Positions 59,870 through 64,000 of a DNA stretch of 64,000 nt are shown here, piece after piece; position 1 is the stretch's first letter, and each line of letters opens with the position of its first letter. A program made the position numbers and the translations under genes. The notes beneath the pieces were generated by a model. The model made no database searches and was not told the DNA's origin. It saw only the letters and a list, made by a program, of their open reading frames with translations. Source of the DNA: Blasia pusilla (Eukaryota > Marchantiophyta > Marchantiopsida > Blasiales); NCBI GenBank assembly GCA_050084515.1, contig CM114274.1, positions 16,678,001 through 16,742,000 of the forward strand, given 5' to 3'.

Positions 59870-61350
59870 CATGGAGTGATGTTGTTGGATAACCAATGTG
59901 ACATCTTTTACTTGATTACTCTTTGAGGTAGAGTTTATTGTTCCCAACGTGTCTTGTTGAACGGAAAAGTACAACCTTTAACGTTGGGGAAAGCAACTTT
60001 TAGGGTCTTAGGCCTGACTTAAGATGACGTGGAGCGACATTCATTCCACATTCAAATGTCATTGGGAGGAGCCAATATGACCCAATTCATCACCCACAAG
60101 AGATTATGGCGAGGCTTTGGCTAGAGCATCGAACTAATGAGTCCATGGTGCGCGCTAAGGCAACATTGATCGATGTTGAAACCTAGAACTTCTTGGTTGG
60201 TGGAGTAATATTATACTATATGGGATTTACCTTGGCTAATTGGGAGGATTCCTAATCTTATAGACAAAGATGCATGGTAGTCCCATGATGGACACATTAG
60301 CTTGTTGCCAATTTGATTTACAAATGGTGTGATTGAGCAATGACTAGGTAGGTGGCAATCTTAATCGCATTGAGTAGTGCCATCACGTTGCTAGGAGATT
60401 TTATGGAAGGTCATATTCATACAAAGGACACGCCCAAGGGTGATACTTCTATGGAGAGGAGTGCTATGATGATTATACTAGTCCATGGAGAAGAGTTGCC
60501 GCTATGGGGCTTGCTTGAGGAGCTTCGATAAAATGTTGATGATGTATGCAGACGGTTTGGAGAGAGGTTCATACACTAGATTCATGAGGGCTAGAGAAGA
60601 ATAAAGTATTAGGGAATGCTACATTAACACTCTTGGATACCAATATGATTGTGTTCTATCAGTGGCAATTCTTACCATTTTGGTTAAAGAATTCCCTGAC
60701 CAAGTTTCAAAGGGTCAAACATAGGATCTTGGCTAGTTTGGATTTTTCTAGATATTACATAGATGATATTGTCTTCAATATCACGGTTGGGGAACACCTT
60801 GCGGAGGTGTTTCGATCATTTCAACAATGTTCTATGGGTTTAAACTATATCCAAGCAAGTGTAAGTTCTTCTTTGACCAGATTGAGTATTTAGGTCATAA
60901 AATATATCCAAGTGGTCTTGGTGTTCAATAGATAAAGATAGAGGCTATATCACATATCCCACGTCCCACAAATGTGAGTTGAGTTTGTGCATTCATGGGA
61001 TTGGCGAACTTCTATCAAGGATATGTCAAGGGATTCTATATAATTACGAAGCCACTAACCTTGTTGGCATAGATGGACCATGAGTGGTAGTGGATGGATG
61101 AGCAGCAGAAATAATTTTAGATGCTCAAGGTTAGGTTGATGTCTATGCCTATCTTGAGGAGACCTACTAGCAGATATCCTTTCTAGTTGCACATAGATTG
61201 GAGTATATTGGATCTTGGAGCGATACTCACCCAACATGATGATGAGAGTAGAGAGTTTGTAGTAGCTTATATTTGTGGCTTGAACAAGTTGTAGAGGCAA
61301 AGTATCAAGGTTGCATATGGAAAAAGTCCATGTCCGTGTACTTTCGTTCA
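59870..61350 (+). pseudogene. Element D: protease-linker-RT-RNase H remnant lacking the DNMT
   Basis: The plus strand reads VMLLDNQCDIFYLIT and VLLNGKVQPLTLGKATF (the protease; the active-site DSG is lost), GLGLT...DVERHSFHIQMSLGGA, FLVGGVILYYMGFTL, DTPKGDTSMERSAM and ELPLWGLLEEL. Shortly after, at 60,655, it enters RT at YQWQFLPFWLKN, then FSRYYIDDIVFN and RNase H remnants (LHIDWS near 61,190). Compared with B, about 1.9 kb is missing between the residues before motif I of the methyltransferase and the RT palm. Stops are numerous, so the copy is old. Confidence 0.82.
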
Positions 61351-62782
<1,432 letters not shown>

Positions 62783-63768
62783 TGTCGCGACCCTCATAAC
62801 CAAACGAACGCCAAGCGGAGCATCAGAACTCTAGCACGCTTACGCTATGATGGTTGCGTCTTAGAGAGTCCAAGAGACGAAACACGCAAATAGAGTTCGT
62901 GCGTTTCATGTGTTTATGGTCGCAACCAAGAAACGTGGAGCAAATGTGAACCAAGACTTGAGATGAGTCGAGTCTAGGAAGGTTGGTTTGCAAAGAGGTG
63001 AGAGCCAGATTTGGAACGCAAGTAGCTTTTGGGATTTTGACTGGGTTTCAGGCCATAAATTTTAGTCCCTATATGAGTTTGGGACAAGTAAGGTGGCGTT
63101 CGAAAGGTTGTGCAAAGTTGGTTCCAACGCATCAAAGATCTCAACAAACGTAGAAGGATAGGCTGAGCTATTAGCCAAAAACAATTGAAGAGGTAGTTGG
63201 GTTGAGGGCCAAAATGAGGGGCCCAACTATCTTTTCCCCAAAGTTAGGGAGAGGGCTATGATCCCCATAAGTACTAGGGGGGAGTGTCTCCAAGGATTCT
63301 CAGGACCCAAACCACACTTTGGGCGCCAAAGGGCGGCTTAAGGGCATGAAAGGGAATGGGACTTGGAACTCAAACTTGACCCAAGGGAGTGGATTTTAGA
63401 AGCCACACTTGGATTCCAACATGCGACTCATGTTAGTGAGTCTCGGTTAAGGACTCATTGGAGGTCTATTGGACAGTTGGGATTGCCAAGCGTGCGAACG
63501 TTGTTTAAGGTTCATAAACCGACCAGAAAGTCTGTCATAAGTCTTGAGAGACTTGCATGTGTTGTAAAGCAAAAAAACTAGGAATGTTGAGCTTGATGTG
63601 AGGCCGAGTTAGAGCCTTGAGAGCTGGGTGAGTTAGAGCACTGATCGACCCAGACCCGACTAACATGAGTGTGGGTTTTGGTGCACATCAATAACGAGAG
63701 CGTGTCCTACTGAACACATGCTTCCGAAACACTAAATATTTACGTTCAAAGAGTGTAGGCGCACGACA
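62783..63768 (+). repeat. Complete solo LTR of the TGTC...ACA family, 986 bp
   Basis: It starts TGTCGCGACCCTCATAACC and ends GGCGCACGACA, so the termini form a short inverted repeat TGTCG/CGACA. The flanks are CTAAT (62,778-62,782) and CTAAC (63,769-63,773), a 4/5 target duplication. No internal region adjoins it. It is the best-preserved of the four copies in the window. Confidence 0.85.
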
Positions 63769-63773
63769 CTAAC

Positions 63774-64000
63774 AACCCACGCTTAGTCTTTTATGCGCTA
63801 ATCTAGTAATTTACAATGAAATATCATTAATTTATGTATATAATATTTAAAAATATTTTTTACTTATATATAGAAAATTCCATGTCATACCCTTTGGTCA
63901 TTCTTAATTAGTAACTAACTAATACTATATCATGCCACCTAGACCTCTTTAGTTACATGTAGTTATATTTTAGTTGTATTGGACTTTAGTTGTAAGTAAC
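63774..64000. repeat. AT-rich repeat, second unit
   Basis: This is a second copy of 62,555-62,782 in the same orientation, directly beyond the solo LTR. Together they suggest a tandem repeat of about 225 bp into which the LTR inserted. It runs off the window. Confidence 0.65.

Overview
The window is nuclear DNA of a land plant or close streptophyte. It holds one host gene with many introns, surrounded by decayed retroelements, a CACTA transposon, MITE- and SINE-like repeats and long AG microsatellites. The host gene (minus strand, 23,103-34,672) is an ortholog of Arabidopsis PATROL1, the plant Munc13/UNC13-type MUN-domain protein. Its 27 coding exons splice cleanly and in phase, apart from one extra base in exon 2.

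The left 19 kb holds two nested Ty3/gypsy retrotransposons on the minus strand. Element A (1-9,593, left end outside the window) is inserted in the integrase end of element B (9,594 to about 18,963). Both carry gag with two zinc knuckles, an aspartic protease, a DNMT3-like cytosine-5 DNA methyltransferase between protease and reverse transcriptase, then RT, RNase H and integrase. In A the integrase is followed by a GPY-like module and a C4HC3 PHD finger. A's leader or LTR also holds a 5S-rRNA-like segment that keeps box A and box C at the exact 5S spacing. All copies are broken. A keeps the catalytic PCQG of the methyltransferase; B has lost it through two transitions. Two older relatives lie further right on the plus strand: C (LTR/leader and gag, about 41,790-46,800) and D (protease to RNase H, 59,870-61,350). 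D has lost the whole methyltransferase region.

The other mobile DNA is as follows. Two degenerate Ty1/copia elements lie at 37,225-38,450 (minus) and 39,419-41,770 (plus). A family of LTRs starting TGTC(G/T/A)(C/A)GACC occurs four times; two copies are solo LTRs with near-perfect 5-bp target duplications, and one of these sits inside the gag of C. A CACTA (En/Spm) element on the minus strand (about 47,158-55,396) has TNP2- and TNPA-like genes. There are also a MITE with about 60-bp inverted repeats, a tRNA-derived SINE, a 20-bp-arm hairpin, and three AG arrays of 101-139 bp.

The main biological interest is the retrotransposon family that packages a DNA-methylation writer with a PHD histone-reader module. 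DNMT-bearing Ty3/gypsy elements are known from charophyte algae; here the family sits next to a land-plant-type gene. Many defects in the copies are C:G to T:A changes, as expected of methylated elements. Boundaries given as 'about' come from comparing copies within the window; no database search was possible.
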